A stretch of DNA of 64,000 bases from Brevibacillus fluminis (GCF_003710825.1 NZ_RHHQ01000012.1:496001-560000), one strand, 5' to 3'. Positions 25,056 to 34,283 are shown, numbered from the stretch's first letter. The notes: generated by a model from the sequence alone, not told the origin. Made by a program: numbers and translations.

Positions 25056-26441
25056 ATGGTGATTTCCAAGGAATGGGACAACTTGCTCGAATTAATCTCG
25101 GACGGCATAATCATAACCGATCACCAAGGCGTAATCGTCAAAGTAAACAAAGCGTATGAACGAATGCTCAGCATAAAAGCCGTTGACTTGGTCGGACGCA
25201 ACATGAGCGATCTAAAACGCGAAGGGTTTCTCGAAGAATCCAGCTCACTCAAAGTCATCGAGACCAAGCACCCCGTGACGCTAATCCAGGAGCATTTTGG
25301 CAAAGACCTGATCGTCACCGGCATGCCGATGTTCAATGAGCAAAACGAACTCATCCTGGTCATCAATTGCGTCCGCGACATTACAGAGTTGAACCAGCTA
25401 AAGCGCAGCATGCAGCAGATCGAGCAGATCAACCACAGCTATTTCGAGCAGCTTACCTATTTGCGCCAGCGCGAAATTCACCTCGACGGACTGGTGGCGC
25501 ACAGCCAATCGATGCGCGAAGTGTTGACGAACGCGCTCAAGGTTGCAGCTGTCGACTCTCCGGTCATGCTGCGCGGTGAATCCGGTGTCGGCAAAGAGGT
25601 CATCGCCAAGTTCATCCACCAAAACAGCAGGCGAAACGGCGAAGCGTTCATCAAAGTGAACTGCGGCGCAATTCCGGAAAAGCTGATGGAAAGCGAATTT
25701 TTCGGCTATGAATCGGGGGCGTTCACCGGAGCAGGCAAAGGCGGGAAGCCGGGCGTATTCGAGCTTGCCAACAAGGGCACGCTCTTTCTCGACGAGGTCG
25801 GCGATATGTCGCTCGATCTGCAGGTCAAGCTGCTGCGCGTACTCGAGGAAAAAGAGTTCCGGCGGATCGGCGGCGTCAAGACGATTCAGACAGATGTGCG
25901 CATCATAGCGGCTACGCATCAGCATTTGGAGGAAATGGTCGCGCAAAAGCAGTTTCGCCAAGATTTGTACTACCGACTGCAAGTATACCCGATCTCCATT
26001 CCACCGCTGCGGGAACGAAAGGAAGACATCCCGTATCTCGTTGACTCCTTCGCGCGGAAGTATGAGGAAAAGCATCCCGTTCCACTGCATATCGACCCGA
26101 TGGTCAAGCAGCTCTTGTGCCGCTGTGACTGGCCAGGAAACATTCGCGAGCTGTTCAACATGCTCGAGCGGCTGGCGATCACCTCTAACAACGGCGAAAT
26201 CTTACCGGATCATCTGCCGCTAGAGATGTACCGCCCTGTCGGCAGCACACTCCCGCGCAATTTTTTGGAGGAGGTCGAAATGTTTGAATACCAAGGGCTG
26301 AAGCAAGCGCTTGTCATCCACAAAACGACGCGAAAAGCAGCTCAATCGCTGGGAATGAGCCAAACCACATACGTTCGCAAGCTGAATTTGTACCGCGACA
26401 AATTCGAAGCTGACCCAAAAATGGAGCAAGAGATCCTGTAA
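25056..26441 (+). CDS. Sigma-54-dependent transcriptional activator (PAS-AAA+-HTH, RocR type)
   Basis: The 461-residue activator follows GAGAGGAGAG. A PAS domain occupies residues 5-110, then the AAA+ core: Walker A GESGVGKE (174-181), the sigma-54 contact loop GAFTGA (221-226), Walker B GTLFLDEVGD (241-250) and the arginine-finger region. The C-terminal Fis-type helix-turn-helix reads TTRKAAQSLGMSQTTYVRKL. A sigma-54 promoter lies 71 bases downstream, before a polyamine-type transporter operon, so this is its probable activator. The PAS domain may sense an amine or amino acid (inference). Confidence 0.94.
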   Translation: MVISKEWDNLLELISDGIIITDHQGVIVKVNKAYERMLSIKAVDLVGRNMSDLKREGFLEESSSLKVIETKHPVTLIQEHFGKDLIVTGMPMFNEQNELILVINCVRDITELNQLKRSMQQIEQINHSYFEQLTYLRQREIHLDGLVAHSQSMREVLTNALKVAAVDSPVMLRGESGVGKEVIAKFIHQNSRRNGEAFIKVNCGAIPEKLMESEFFGYESGAFTGAGKGGKPGVFELANKGTLFLDEVGDMSLDLQVKLLRVLEEKEFRRIGGVKTIQTDVRIIAATHQHLEEMVAQKQFRQDLYYRLQVYPISIPPLRERKEDIPYLVDSFARKYEEKHPVPLHIDPMVKQLLCRCDWPGNIRELFNMLERLAITSNNGEILPDHLPLEMYRPVGSTLPRNFLEEVEMFEYQGLKQALVIHKTTRKAAQSLGMSQTTYVRKLNLYRDKFEADPKMEQEIL

Positions 26442-26442
26442 T

Positions 26443-26458
26443 GAACCAAAAATGGTTC
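26443..26458. promoter_or_regulatory. Inverted repeat, candidate enhancer for the sigma-54 activator
   Basis: GAACC-AAAAAT-GGTTC begins directly after the activator stop codon and lies about 55 bp upstream of the sigma-54 -24 element. Close to, though slightly nearer than, the usual enhancer position. Confidence 0.45.
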
Positions 26459-26511
26459 GGTGGAGGCAGATGGATGCTATAAATATTCCGTAAATTCAGT
26501 AAATGCCAAAT

Positions 26512-26528
26512 AGGCATAATAATTGCAA
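26512..26528 (+). promoter_or_regulatory. Sigma-54 (-24/-12) promoter of the ABC transporter operon
   Basis: AGGCATAATAATTGCAA matches GGCA-N6-TTGCA with GG (26513-26514) and GC (26525-26526) ten bases apart. Predicted start near 26538, leaving a 69-base leader to the potA-like gene. The activator gene ends just upstream. Confidence 0.75.
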
Positions 26529-26606
26529 TTTATTCGATCACCAGCCCATTACCGAATCTGTCTGGCATTGTTCACACCATCGACTAATTGAACAGGGGGG
26601 AGCCGA

Positions 26607-27614
26607 ATGGCTACGAAGACCATGGTTGAGCTGCGCAACATCGTCAAGCGCTACGACCAAACGACGGTGGTCCATGATCTCTCGCTTGCGATTGCGAGCG
26701 GCGAGTTCATTACGCTGCTCGGTCCAAGCGGCTGCGGAAAGACGACGACCTTGCGTATGATTGCCGGCTTTGAAAAGGAAAGCTCAGGCGAAATATGGCT
26801 GGATGGTGAATCCGTTCAAGACAAGCCTGCCTATGCCCGAAACGTCAATACGGTTTTCCAAAACTATGCGCTGTTTCCGCATCTGAGCATTTATGAGAAC
26901 GTCGCATTTGGCCTACGTGTTAAAAAAGTACCGAAGGCGCAGATCGACAGCAGTGTCCGGGACGCATTGAAGCTGGTTCAGCTCGAATCGTTCGCAAGCC
27001 GCAAGCCCGATCAGCTGAGCGGCGGCCAAAAGCAGCGCATCGCCATCGCGCGCGCGATCATTAACAACCCCAAGGTGCTTTTGCTCGACGAGCCGCTTGG
27101 TGCATTGGACCAGAAGCTGCGTAAACAGATGCAGGTGGAGCTGAAGCATTTGCAGCAGCAGCTCGGCATCACGTTTATTTTCGTGACGCATGACCAGGAA
27201 GAAGCGTTGACGATGTCCAATCGTATCGCCGTTATGAATAAAGGGCGAATCGAGCAGATCGGTAGTCCCGCCGAGATTTATGATCGGCCCGCTACCAGCT
27301 TTGTAGCTGATTTCATCGGTGAGAGCAACATGCTGACGGAAAACGGGGTGACGATCGCTGTGCGCCCGGAAAAAACGAACCTTTCGCTTGCAAGGGAGGA
27401 TGACCCGAATTTGACTCAGCATCGCGTGCGACTGCAGGAGCGGATTTATACCGGTATTCATGTGAAGACCGTCGTGAAGCTGCCGGATGGGCAGGAGCTG
27501 CTTTCTTTGGAGAAAACCGATCAGCTGCTCCCGGCTGTCGAAGGAGATGAACTGTACATTCGCTGGCGGACAGCTGATGCGGTTGCGCTGCAAGAGGAGG
27601 CGGTTACGTCCTGA
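26607..27614 (+). CDS. potA: Spermidine/putrescine-type ABC transporter ATPase
   Basis: The 335-residue ATPase has Walker A GPSGCGKTT (39-47), signature LSGGQKQR, Walker B LLLDEPLGALD and an H-loop FVTHDQEEA. The C-terminal TOBE-like domain (about 240-330) is the regulatory part usual in the PotA/CysA group. It energises uptake through the two permeases encoded next. ATG follows AGGGGGGAG; its stop overlaps the next start (TGATG). Substrate assignment to polyamines or related amines is by family resemblance. Confidence 0.9.
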   Translation: MATKTMVELRNIVKRYDQTTVVHDLSLAIASGEFITLLGPSGCGKTTTLRMIAGFEKESSGEIWLDGESVQDKPAYARNVNTVFQNYALFPHLSIYENVAFGLRVKKVPKAQIDSSVRDALKLVQLESFASRKPDQLSGGQKQRIAIARAIINNPKVLLLDEPLGALDQKLRKQMQVELKHLQQQLGITFIFVTHDQEEALTMSNRIAVMNKGRIEQIGSPAEIYDRPATSFVADFIGESNMLTENGVTIAVRPEKTNLSLAREDDPNLTQHRVRLQERIYTGIHVKTVVKLPDGQELLSLEKTDQLLPAVEGDELYIRWRTADAVALQEEAVTS

Positions 27615-28396
27615 TGCGCGCGAAGACGAGGAAGATTTTGCAGGTGTACTCGATTTTGGTGTACATGTTTTTGTACATTCCGATTGCCGTTCTCATTGTC
27701 TATTCTTTCAATGATTCCGAAATCATCACGGTTTGGCAAGGGTTCACGCTCCGCTGGTATCACAAAATGTTCGGCAATGGCGCCATTTTTGACGCGGCGC
27801 AAAACAGCATCCTGATCGCATGTTTGACCACGGTTTTCTCCTCAATCGTCGGCACCATGGCGGCGCTCGTGCTGCACCGGCACAAGATACCGGGGAAAAA
27901 GATCATCGACACACTGTTTTACATTCCGATCGTGATCCCGCCGATCATCGTCGCAGTCGCGCTCTTGGCCATGTTCGCCTGGGCCAAAATCACGTTGGGC
28001 ATCGGGACGATCACGGTTGGGCATGTGGTCATGACCATCTCCTTTGTCACGCTGATCGTACTTGCCCGGCTGCAAGGGTTCGACAAGACGTTGGAAGAAG
28101 CGGCGATGGACCTCGGCGCCAACAACTGGGTGACGTTTTGGCGCGTGACGCTGCCGTTGATCGCTCCGAGCATTTTCGCCGGCGCCTTGCTGACGTTTAC
28201 GATTTCGCTCGACGAGTTCGTCATGACGTTTTTTACGACAGGCCCGGGTATCAATACGCTGCCGATCCTCATTTACTCCATGGTAAAAACAGGCGTCACG
28301 CCGGAGGTTAACGCCTTGTCCACCGTGCTGATCCTGCTTACGGTCCTGATTGTATTCGTGGCGGAAAAATGGCGCGGCTCCGCCAAAGCCAAGTGA
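27614..28396 (+). CDS. potC: ABC transporter permease, PotC-like
   Basis: The 260-residue membrane protein has six hydrophobic segments. The EAA loop is EEAAMDLGANNWVTFWRVTLPLIAPSI, which docks the ATPase. The N-terminal VYMFLYIPIAVLIVYSFND is typical of PotC. It is translationally coupled to the ATPase. Gene order A-C-B-D differs from the common A-B-C-D. Confidence 0.9.
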   Translation: MRAKTRKILQVYSILVYMFLYIPIAVLIVYSFNDSEIITVWQGFTLRWYHKMFGNGAIFDAAQNSILIACLTTVFSSIVGTMAALVLHRHKIPGKKIIDTLFYIPIVIPPIIVAVALLAMFAWAKITLGIGTITVGHVVMTISFVTLIVLARLQGFDKTLEEAAMDLGANNWVTFWRVTLPLIAPSIFAGALLTFTISLDEFVMTFFTTGPGINTLPILIYSMVKTGVTPEVNALSTVLILLTVLIVFVAEKWRGSAKAK

Positions 28397-28408
28397 GGAG
28401 GGGAACGA

Positions 28409-29251
28409 ATGAACCGCACGAAAAAACTGGCCTTGCTCATGCTGACGCCGAGCCTCTTGTGGCTGATCCTGTTTATGGTGATCCCGATCGTCCTGATCGC
28501 CTTCATCAGCTTTACGACCAACGACGGCTATGGCGGCATCGTGTACCAATTCAGCACCGATTCGTACGCCGAGGCTCTCGATTCACTATATTTTAAAATT
28601 TTTGCCCGTTCGGTTTTTTGGGCGTTTTTGGTGACCGTTTCCTGTCTCATCGTCGGCTACCCGTTCGCCTATTATTTGGCCCATACGAAAAAGTGGAAAA
28701 ATGCGCTGCTCTTTCTTGTGATCATTCCGTTTTGGACCAATTTGCTGATCCGCACGTACTCGTGGACGATCTTGCTGAAAAACGACGGCGTGATCAATTC
28801 GTTTCTCCAGATGCTCGGGGTGATTGCAGAGCCGATCAAAATGATCTACACCCCGTTTGCGGTAATCATCGGCTTGATCTATGGCTTTCTGCCATTCATG
28901 GTGCTTCCGCTGTTCACCTCGATTGAAAAACTGGAGCACACCTACCTGGAAGCGGCAGAGGATCTCGGGGCCAAGCCGGTGACAGCTTTCTTCCGTGTCA
29001 CCGTGCCACTGACCATGCCGGGGATCTTGGCGGGCTGCCTGCTGACGTTTATTCCGGCGCTCGGCATCTTCGTCGTTCCCGATCTGCTCGGTGGCGCCAA
29101 AACGATGATGATCGGCAATGTCATCCGCGACGATTTCATGATCAACATGAACTGGCAGCTGGGTGCAGCCGTCTCCATCGTGTTAACGGTTTTGGTCATT
29201 TTTTTCATCCTCGTGTTTACCCGGTTCTCCGCAGGCAAACAAGCGCTCTAA
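28409..29251 (+). CDS. potB: ABC transporter permease, PotB-like
   Basis: The 280-residue permease starts behind GAGGAGGGG, 13 bases after the PotC-like gene. It has the EAA loop EAAEDLGAKPVTAFFRVTVPLTMPGI and the PotB-type start LLMLTPSLLWLILFMVIPIVLIAFISF. It forms the membrane channel together with the preceding permease. Confidence 0.9.
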   Translation: MNRTKKLALLMLTPSLLWLILFMVIPIVLIAFISFTTNDGYGGIVYQFSTDSYAEALDSLYFKIFARSVFWAFLVTVSCLIVGYPFAYYLAHTKKWKNALLFLVIIPFWTNLLIRTYSWTILLKNDGVINSFLQMLGVIAEPIKMIYTPFAVIIGLIYGFLPFMVLPLFTSIEKLEHTYLEAAEDLGAKPVTAFFRVTVPLTMPGILAGCLLTFIPALGIFVVPDLLGGAKTMMIGNVIRDDFMINMNWQLGAAVSIVLTVLVIFFILVFTRFSAGKQAL

Positions 29252-29305
29252 CGGAAGCTTGCAGGGTAGGGTTGACTCATAAAAAAACAGATAGGGGTGT
29301 TTTCA

Positions 29306-30418
29306 TTGGGAAAAAAACAGGCGCTATGGGGACTGCTTTTATCTTCACTATTGGTGACAGCGGGCTGCGGTAATGCCGCGCAGCCGAACAATGCCGCTCC
29401 GGCAGCTACAAATACGGGGCAGAGCGCGCAACCATCTGCAGAAGCACCTAAGCAGGAGCTGGCGAAAGAGCTGAAGCTGTTCGCGTGGGGCGAATATTTT
29501 CCGCAAGAGGTGTTGGACGATTTCACGAATGAAACGGGCGTCAAAGTCGTTTATGACAAGTACACGTCCAATGGGGAGATGTTGACCAAGCTGAAAAGCG
29601 GGGCCGTCGATTATGATCTGGTCGTACCGACCGATTACATCGTCGAACGGATGGCAAAGCAAAACATGCTGCAAGAGCTGGATATGAAAAACATCCCGAA
29701 TTTTGCCAACATCGCCGATGTGTTTCACGAGCGTTCCTTTGATCCAGGCAACAAATACTCAGTGCCGATGTATTACGGCAGCATCGGGCTCGCTTATGAC
29801 AAAACCAAGACGGATAATCCGACAGCTTGGAAAGATTTGTGGAATCCCAAGTACAAAGGACATGTAATCATTTCGGAAGTGGGCCGCGAAGCGTTGCTCG
29901 TCGCTTTACAAAAGAACGGGAAGAGTATGAACTCGACGGAGCCCGCTGACTTGGAAGCGGCGAAAAACGACCTCATCGCCCTGGCGCCGAATGTTCTGGC
30001 CTACAACAGCACGCCGTCTGACGTGCTCGCGGTCGGGGACGCCTGGATCGCAGCCGTATACTCCGGCGAAGCGGCCAAGGCGATGAAGACCAACAAAAAC
30101 ATAAACTACATCATGCCGCAAGAGGGCGGGACACTGTGGATGGACAATTTGGCGATCCCGACCGGGGCCAAAAACAAATACACGGCAGAGGTCTTCATCA
30201 ACTATATTTTGCGCCCTGATGTCAGCAAGCGTTTGACCGATGTGTATCCGTACAGCAATCCGAACAAGGAAGCCGTCAAGCTGATGAGCGATGCGGAGAA
30301 AAACAACCCTGCGTCGTATCCCTCGGATGATAGCTTGAAAAAAGCCGAGTGGTTCGCAGATTTGGGACCAAAATTGAAAGAGATGGACCGCGTGTGGAAA
30401 GAGGTTCGCGGCCAATAA
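29306..30418 (+). CDS. potD: Substrate-binding lipoprotein, PotD-like
   Basis: I choose TTG 29306, eight bases after AGGGGTG; the in-frame GTG 29297 overlaps that site. The 370-residue precursor has a lipobox LVTAGC (lipidated Cys about 21), a Ala/Gln/Thr-rich linker and the PotD-family fold (FAWGEYFPQEVLDDFTNETGVKVVYDKYTSNGEMLTKL; YSVPMYYGSIGLAYD). It captures the amine substrate at the cell surface and delivers it to the two permeases. Confidence 0.92.
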   Translation: MGKKQALWGLLLSSLLVTAGCGNAAQPNNAAPAATNTGQSAQPSAEAPKQELAKELKLFAWGEYFPQEVLDDFTNETGVKVVYDKYTSNGEMLTKLKSGAVDYDLVVPTDYIVERMAKQNMLQELDMKNIPNFANIADVFHERSFDPGNKYSVPMYYGSIGLAYDKTKTDNPTAWKDLWNPKYKGHVIISEVGREALLVALQKNGKSMNSTEPADLEAAKNDLIALAPNVLAYNSTPSDVLAVGDAWIAAVYSGEAAKAMKTNKNINYIMPQEGGTLWMDNLAIPTGAKNKYTAEVFINYILRPDVSKRLTDVYPYSNPNKEAVKLMSDAEKNNPASYPSDDSLKKAEWFADLGPKLKEMDRVWKEVRGQ

Positions 30419-30434
30419 CCGTGAGGAGGAAGTA

Positions 30435-31301
30435 ATGATGAAAGTGAAGGTAGCAGCTGTCCAATATGCATTCAAAAATATTGAAACTCCGTCGCAATTT
30501 GTGGAGCAGGTAACGCAATACGTGGAGCTGGCTGCCCTGCATCAACCGCAATTTTTACTGTTCCCTGAACTGAGCAGTGCACAGCTCTTGTCGATTGCGA
30601 AAAAGGAGCCGTACGAGGCGATCCGGGAGCTCGACAGCTATACAGAGCTGTATGTGGACCTGTTTAGCGGCTTGAGCAAAAAGCATGGTATGCATATCAT
30701 CGGCGGATCGCATGTGACGAAAAACGAGCAAGGCGAGTACGTCAACCGTGCGTATTTGTTCTACCCGGATGGCACGCACGCTTTCCAGGACAAAATTCAT
30801 TTGACCCCGTGCGAGAAGCACCCGTGGCAGCTTTCGGCAGGCAAAGAATTGAAAGTGTTCGAAACCGAATACACCAAAGTCGCGATCCTTACGTGCTATG
30901 ACATTGAGTTCCCTGAGCTGTCGCGACAAGTCATGCAGCAGGGGGCGACGATCATCTTTTGCCCGTCGAGTACCGAGCAAAAGCAGGGGATGTACCGCGT
31001 CCGCCGCTGCGCGCAGGCGAGAGCCATCGAAAATCAGCTCTATGTAGTAGAAACGGGCACGCTTGGCGAAATGAGCAATGTGGTAAACATGGAAAACAGT
31101 ACGGCATGGGCAGGTGTATTTTCACCATGTGATACCCACTTCCCGATCGGTGGGGTGGTCGCAGAAGGTATTGAGCATCAAGATATGATCATCGTGGGGG
31201 AAATTGACCTGAAGCTGATCGAGGACGTACGCGTCAGCGGGTCTGTGCCGTTGATCCAGGACAGACGGCACGATTTGTACACCGTGGAATTCAAAAGCTA
31301 G
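30435..31301 (+). CDS. Carbon-nitrogen hydrolase (nitrilase superfamily)
   Basis: The 288-residue hydrolase has the complete E-K-C triad: E45 (LFPELSS), K120 (QDKIHLTP) and C154 (LTCYDIEFPE). It follows the binding-protein gene by 16 bases behind GAGGAGG, so it belongs to the sigma-54 operon. Family members cut amides, N-carbamoyl groups or nitriles; with an amine transporter, an amidase for an acylated or carbamoylated polyamine is the best guess. It would release ammonia and a usable amine inside the cell. Confidence 0.88.
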   Translation: MMKVKVAAVQYAFKNIETPSQFVEQVTQYVELAALHQPQFLLFPELSSAQLLSIAKKEPYEAIRELDSYTELYVDLFSGLSKKHGMHIIGGSHVTKNEQGEYVNRAYLFYPDGTHAFQDKIHLTPCEKHPWQLSAGKELKVFETEYTKVAILTCYDIEFPELSRQVMQQGATIIFCPSSTEQKQGMYRVRRCAQARAIENQLYVVETGTLGEMSNVVNMENSTAWAGVFSPCDTHFPIGGVVAEGIEHQDMIIVGEIDLKLIEDVRVSGSVPLIQDRRHDLYTVEFKS

Positions 31302-31311
31302 CGTCGATAGC

Positions 31312-31350
31312 AGGAAAAGCCTGTGGCATTGGATGCCCAGGCTTTTCTAA
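31312..31350. terminator. Bidirectional terminator between the nitrilase and TetR genes
   Basis: GAAAAGCCTG (31314-31323) and CAGGCTTTTC (31338-31347) form the stem between convergent genes; T/A runs at both ends. Confidence 0.75.
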
Positions 31351-31429
31351 TACAGATAAGAATTTATAAATTCTTATCCAGTATAAGTGCAACCGCAGCT
31401 CCGCCAAAAACATGGCGAAGCCAGGTTTA

Positions 31430-32023
31430 CTACTGTTTCAGCGTGTCATAGAACATGGTGAAGAGCGCTTGCATATCCGGTTTTTCCGGGGATGCTGCGA
31501 CTAGCCGATCCATCCGCAATCCGTTGATATAGATACGCAGCAGCTTTGCTGTTTTATCCGCATCAAGCTCGGGTGGGATGGCACCGTGCTGTTGTCCGAT
31601 CTGTATCCAGCGGACGGACATCGCGATCGACCTTTCGTGAAGCTCGCTCAAAATTTGCTTCACCTCGGGGTTCTCCTGCTGGCTGATCAGGTAAAAAAAG
31701 ATCTTGTTGTTCACTTCTTGCTCGTCAAGGAGAAAGCGGCCCATATTGTCGATCAGCACTTTGAGCGGAGAGGCGAGGTCTGGCCCCGACGCTTGTTCGA
31801 CCGCTTCGTCGAACGCTGTATTCAGCTGTTCCGAACGGTGCTGCAATACAAGTCCGAATAGCTCGTTTTTGCTTTTGACGTAATGGTAAATGGCCCCTTT
31901 GGACAGGCCGGTGCGGTTGATGATTTCCTGCAGAGTCGTCTTTTTGCAGCCCAATTCCTGAACGGTTTGCTCCGTTGTCTGAAGCAGCAATTGAAAGGTT
32001 GGATTGGAACTTATCTGTTGCAT
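31430..32023 (-). CDS. TetR-family transcriptional regulator
   Basis: The 197-residue regulator has an N-terminal helix-turn-helix (TLQEIINRTGLSKGAIYHYVKSKNELFGLVL) and a C-terminal ligand domain. ATG 32023 follows AAAGGAATT. It is divergent from the membrane-bound oxidoreductase gene, and the shared intergenic region holds a large operator overlapping the promoter, so it most likely represses both. Ligand unknown; a lipid or hydrophobic compound would fit the target. Confidence 0.92.
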   Translation of the reverse strand: MQQISSNPTFQLLLQTTEQTVQELGCKKTTLQEIINRTGLSKGAIYHYVKSKNELFGLVLQHRSEQLNTAFDEAVEQASGPDLASPLKVLIDNMGRFLLDEQEVNNKIFFYLISQQENPEVKQILSELHERSIAMSVRWIQIGQQHGAIPPELDADKTAKLLRIYINGLRMDRLVAASPEKPDMQALFTMFYDTLKQ

Positions 32024-32071
32024 CGCGTAATTCCTTTCTTGTAAGAAAAGATTGCCCTCATACTACATCCA

Positions 32072-32111
32072 GACCGTCGGTTTGTCAACTATTTACAAAC
32101 CGACGGTCGGT
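32072..32111. promoter_or_regulatory. TetR operator (paired inverted repeats)
   Basis: GACCGTCGGTTTGT (32072-32085) and ACAAACCGACGGTC (32095-32108) are perfect 14-base arms with a nine-base spacer. The right arm extends into ACCGACGGTCGGT, itself a palindrome (32099-32111). Two dimers could bind. Confidence 0.8.
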
Positions 32112-32121
32112 ATTGTATACT
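32092..32121 (+). promoter_or_regulatory. Sigma-A promoter of the oxidoreductase gene, overlapped by the TetR operator
   Basis: TTTACA (32092-32097), an 18-base spacer containing the operator palindrome, and TATACT (32116-32121). Occupation by TetR would block polymerase directly. Confidence 0.65.
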
Positions 32122-32162
32122 CGACATAGAAAACATCTTGGAAAAAAACAAGGAGAGAAGAC

Positions 32163-34283
32163 ATGCGTACGCTCTGGTCGATTTTTCGCGATTTTATCCC
32201 GCTGATCGCTGCTTTTTTCATTCCACCGCAAATCGTGGGGCTGGGAATCGCTCTCTTGATTGTCGGGTGGATGCTGTACAGCCAGGCGAAGACCCGCTCG
32301 TTAAAAACATTGACGATCATCAATGCTGCTTATTTTGTCATCGCTACCATTGTCACGCTATTTGATCCGAATACAGACATACTGACTTATGGGCAGGTCA
32401 CAACGTATGTGATTTTGGCCGTCACCACGACGCTTTCCTTGTTTGTCGGCGAACTGTTCACGATTCAATATGCAAAGGAAACGACGCCGAAAGCGGTCTG
32501 GACACACCCGCTGTTTACTTCCATCAATCGACGGCTTACCGTAATCTGGAGCGTTTCCTTCACACTTTCGGCGCTATTTGCTTGCTTGACACAATTCGCG
32601 ATACTCTCTAGTGTCACCGGGACGGTGCTGACACATATCTGGATGATCCCGGGACTGATCGCCAATTCCGTATTGCCGCCGCGCATGCAGCGCCAATTTG
32701 CTGAAAGGATGAAAGCGATGCAGCCACAAGAACTCAATTGGAGCCCAGCCATTTCGGATGCCCCTCCTGCTGAACCGTACCATTATGACGTGATCGTGGT
32801 CGGCTCCGGAATCGGAGGGCTGACCGCAGCAGTGGAGCTGGCTGCGCTCGGGTCAAAGGTACTGGTGCTCGAGCAGCATTATTTGTTTGGCGGAGCGTGC
32901 TCGACATACACGCGCAAAGGGGGCTTCAAGTTCGAAGCAGGCGTCGAGTCGATCAGTGGATTGGGCGAGCAAGGGCCAGTAAATCATTTGCTGAAGCGGC
33001 ATGGACTGGAAAATGCGATCACCTGGCTGAAAAACACGTACGAATACCGCGACGGGAAACAGACAAAAATCATTCCGAACGACTACTGGAAGTGGCGGGA
33101 CCAGCTCATCGCGGAGTTTCCGCATGAACGCGACGGAATCGAGGCGATGTTTACGGAGATCAAAGCGTGCTATGACGGCATGTACTCCGTTTTCGCTCCG
33201 GACCGTCTCTGCCCGCGCAAGCCGGAATCGATGGAAGAAATGACCCGTTTTGCGGAAATGTATCCGGAATTTTTGCGGTGGAGCGCAAGCACGTGGAAGG
33301 ACTTCCTGGATGGTTTCGTCCGCGAGCCCGCGCTGCGTGCACAAATGTCCATGCTGACCGGCTATGTCGGTGATGCAGGGGAAGAGACACCGGCTGGTAC
33401 CATGATCGCGCTGATGGGCTACTTTTTGATTGGCGGCTTCCGACCGCAGGGTGGCGGAGGAGAGCTGGCCATGAAGCTAGTGGAAAAACTGCGGGAGTAC
33501 GGCGGCGAAGCACTTTTGTCCCAATTGGTGCAATCCATCATCGTTTCCGACAACCAAGTCCAAGGGGTTGTCACCAAAAAAGCCGTCTATTACGCGCCTG
33601 TCGTCATTTCCAACGTCGATCCACGCGTCACATATGAAAAGCTGGTGGGGCTGGACAAATTACCGCTCGCCTATCAGGAAAAAGTGCGGCGGCTCGAACC
33701 GTCCACCTCGCTGTTGATCTGGACGGCAGCGATCGACTGCGAATTTGCGACGAATCATTTGATTCACTATTCGCTGCCCAAACCGATTCACTTGGCTAGC
33801 ATCGACCAACGAATCGAAGGTATTGGCATCCACTCAGCCTCCGCGCTCGATTCGACGCTGGCGCCGAATGGAAAAGCCACGCTGCACATCAATATGCAGA
33901 CCAAAGCGGAAGCGAGTCGCTTCCAGGCTATGACGGATGTAGAGTACGCTGCGGTCAAGGCAGAGGTCGACCGCGTATGCCTCGAGCTGCTTCGTGAAAT
34001 CGACCCGCAAGCCGCCGAATCGATCCTCTTTACAGAAATCGCCACGCCGCGGACTGTCGCACATTACATGAGAACTCATGAAGGCTCGGTCTACAACAGC
34101 AAACGGCTGGAAGGCGAAGCGAGTCCGTTCCCGACGTTTAAAGCGCCGATCGAAGGGCTTTACCTGGTTGGAGCAGGCGTAGGATACGGACCGGGCATCG
34201 AAGCGGTCGTCATCAGCGGCGGAGATGTTGCGTCGCAGCTTGGTGCCTTTTTTGCAGAACGGAAGAGGATACAGACAGCTTAG
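32163..34283 (+). CDS. Membrane-anchored phytoene-desaturase/carotenoid-isomerase-like FAD oxidoreductase
   Basis: The 706-residue protein starts behind AAGGAGAG. The N-terminal about 190 residues hold five or six hydrophobic segments (residues about 10-40, 48-66, 75-100, 120-140, 145-165) unlike normal desaturases. From about 208 comes the FAD motif DVIVVGSGIGGLTAAVELAALGSKVLVLEQ and the CrtI/CrtISO/retinol-saturase body, ending with GAGVGYGPGIEAVVISGGDVA. This class saturates or isomerises polyenes. No other carotenoid genes are nearby. With TetR control the substrate may be a hydrophobic or fatty compound (inference). The membrane fusion is unusual. Confidence 0.85.
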   Translation: MRTLWSIFRDFIPLIAAFFIPPQIVGLGIALLIVGWMLYSQAKTRSLKTLTIINAAYFVIATIVTLFDPNTDILTYGQVTTYVILAVTTTLSLFVGELFTIQYAKETTPKAVWTHPLFTSINRRLTVIWSVSFTLSALFACLTQFAILSSVTGTVLTHIWMIPGLIANSVLPPRMQRQFAERMKAMQPQELNWSPAISDAPPAEPYHYDVIVVGSGIGGLTAAVELAALGSKVLVLEQHYLFGGACSTYTRKGGFKFEAGVESISGLGEQGPVNHLLKRHGLENAITWLKNTYEYRDGKQTKIIPNDYWKWRDQLIAEFPHERDGIEAMFTEIKACYDGMYSVFAPDRLCPRKPESMEEMTRFAEMYPEFLRWSASTWKDFLDGFVREPALRAQMSMLTGYVGDAGEETPAGTMIALMGYFLIGGFRPQGGGGELAMKLVEKLREYGGEALLSQLVQSIIVSDNQVQGVVTKKAVYYAPVVISNVDPRVTYEKLVGLDKLPLAYQEKVRRLEPSTSLLIWTAAIDCEFATNHLIHYSLPKPIHLASIDQRIEGIGIHSASALDSTLAPNGKATLHINMQTKAEASRFQAMTDVEYAAVKAEVDRVCLELLREIDPQAAESILFTEIATPRTVAHYMRTHEGSVYNSKRLEGEASPFPTFKAPIEGLYLVGAGVGYGPGIEAVVISGGDVASQLGAFFAERKRIQTA

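Noticed and set aside
24680..25159. 159-codon frame across the 219-bp palindrome into the sigma-54 activator gene
   Set aside because: Created by the palindrome; composition is not protein-like, no ribosome site, and it overlaps a certain gene.
26454..26470. Alternative sigma-54 promoter TGG-N11-GCA just after the activator gene
   Set aside because: Only the GG/GC dinucleotides fit; the site at 26512 matches the consensus much better.
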